Origin: an uncultured Actinomycetes bacterium
GTDB lineage: Bacteria; Actinomycetota; Acidimicrobiia; Acidimicrobiales; Ilumatobacteraceae
Direction: 5' to 3'
DNA length: 6,633 nt
NCBI GenBank assembly: GCA_903858075.1
Contig: CAIOHI010000280.1
Span: 1 to 6,633 of the forward strand
The notes below the pieces were generated by a model. That model had not been told where the DNA came from. It ran no database searches and worked only from the letters and a program-made list of their open reading frames with translations. The position numbers and the translations under genes were made by a program. Numbering within the stretch: the first letter of the stretch is position 1; every line of letters starts with the position of its first letter. This document shows, one piece after another, positions 6,119 through 6,633 of this stretch.

Positions 6119-6633
6119 TGAGCTGTGCAACTCTTCAATGCATTGCGTACCGTAGTAGTAATGCCGATTGGGTCGAGATGGAGTTGAGCCAAAATAGCGT
6201 TGGGCTTTGCTTGTGCGATGAATTCTGTAGGGATGCCAAAGGTATGCACACGTGGCGAAAGCGAAGTGGTTGCACTTTCTGTATTCACTGCGTCTGCAAT
6301 TGCTGAGCCAATTCCACCATCTCGAATACCGTCTTCGAAAGTGAGTACCAGATTGTATTGAGCTGCAGCTTGAATCATCTTTGGGTCAAGTGGCTTGCAA
6401 CTACGTACGTCCCATACCGAGGTTTCAATACCTTCGCTATGGAGCATCTCTGCGGCTTCCAACGCATTGCCAACCATTTTTCCAATTGCCAAAATGCACA
6501 CATTTTTGTTGGGCGAGGTACGTAGTTCGCGAGCGAGAAGCCCACTGCCAATATCGCTTGGCTCAACATTACGCACAACACCTTTGGGGTATCTAATAAC
6601 AACTGGCCCGTCATCAGCCAATGTAAAGGCATC
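6115..6633 (-). CDS. dxs: 1-deoxy-D-xylulose-5-phosphate synthase, C-terminal part (5' end outside window)
   Basis: The frame stays open to the window edge. The last four codons at the edge read DAFT, so the internal TTG at 6621 is not the true start. The visible 172 residues begin in the segment ADDGPVVIRYPKG, which is typical of DXS at the end of its transketolase pyrimidine domain. They continue through the transketolase C-terminal domain: LAIGKMVGNALEAAEML, then VWDVRSCKPLD, then LTFEDGIRDGGIGSAIADAV, and finally FGIPTEFIAQAKPNAIL and LDPIGI. DXS is a thiamine-diphosphate enzyme that joins pyruvate and glyceraldehyde 3-phosphate in the first step of the MEP isoprenoid pathway. The GIP-x-x-F and LDPIGI tail distinguishes it from transketolase and pyruvate dehydrogenase E1. 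The tail loop where many DXS proteins have a glycine (QG) reads QAKPNA, a mild divergence. The TGA overlaps the ATG of the ECH-family gene (ATGA), so dxs is upstream in a coupled operon. Confidence 0.9.
   Translation of the reverse strand, partial: DAFTLADDGPVVIRYPKGVVRNVEPSDIGSGLLARELRTSPNKNVCILAIGKMVGNALEAAEMLHSEGIETSVWDVRSCKPLDPKMIQAAAQYNLVLTFEDGIRDGGIGSAIADAVNTESATTSLSPRVHTFGIPTEFIAQAKPNAILAQLHLDPIGITTTVRNALKSCTAQ

Noticed and set aside
6118..6130. Longer N-terminus for the ECH-family protein using TTG at 6130
   Set aside because: It adds only four residues and uses a rarer start codon. The ATG at 6118 forms the ATGA overlap that recurs at the next junction.

Overview
This is a compact stretch of about half-GC bacterial chromosome with no mobile elements, RNA genes or CRISPR. 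It carries eight protein genes, two of them cut by the window edges. Several features suggest an actinobacterium of moderate GC. These are an LLM-class (F420-type) oxidoreductase, a histidinol phosphatase of the HisN/inositol-monophosphatase type, promoter-like TANNNT boxes placed for leaderless transcripts, and genes packed with 4-bp stop/start overlaps. A freshwater or marine Acidimicrobiia-like lineage would fit, but that placement is inference.

Layout. (1) Plus strand, 1-1170: the 3' end of an LLM-class flavin-dependent oxidoreductase, coupled by a GTGA overlap to a TauE/SafE-type membrane exporter. (2) Minus strand, 3045-1128: a D-aminoacylase-like amidohydrolase followed 16 nt later by a 56-codon ORF for a predicted two-helix membrane peptide. 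That ORF runs 43 bp into the 3' end of the TauE gene. (3) Plus strand, 3065-4540: a formylglycine-type sulfatase that closely resembles the phosphonate monoester hydrolase/arylsulfatase group. Its start codon is only 19 bp from the divergent amidohydrolase start. (4) Minus strand, 6633-4527: the end of dxs (DXP synthase), an enoyl-CoA hydratase/isomerase-superfamily protein and a hisN-like phosphatase, joined by two ATGA overlaps. This operon ends tail-to-tail with the sulfatase, with a 14-bp overlap.

How the genes fit together. The amidohydrolase and sulfatase are both cytosolic-looking hydrolases fired from one tiny bidirectional promoter region, so they may be co-controlled scavenging enzymes. 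The dxs-ECH-hisN set mixes isoprenoid, acyl-CoA and histidine functions and looks like a lineage-specific operon rather than one pathway. I see no clear new defence or mobile system. The most notable points are the 19-bp divergent leaderless promoter, the unannotated small membrane protein, the ECH-fold protein without either canonical catalytic glutamate, and the PMH-like active site of the sulfatase.
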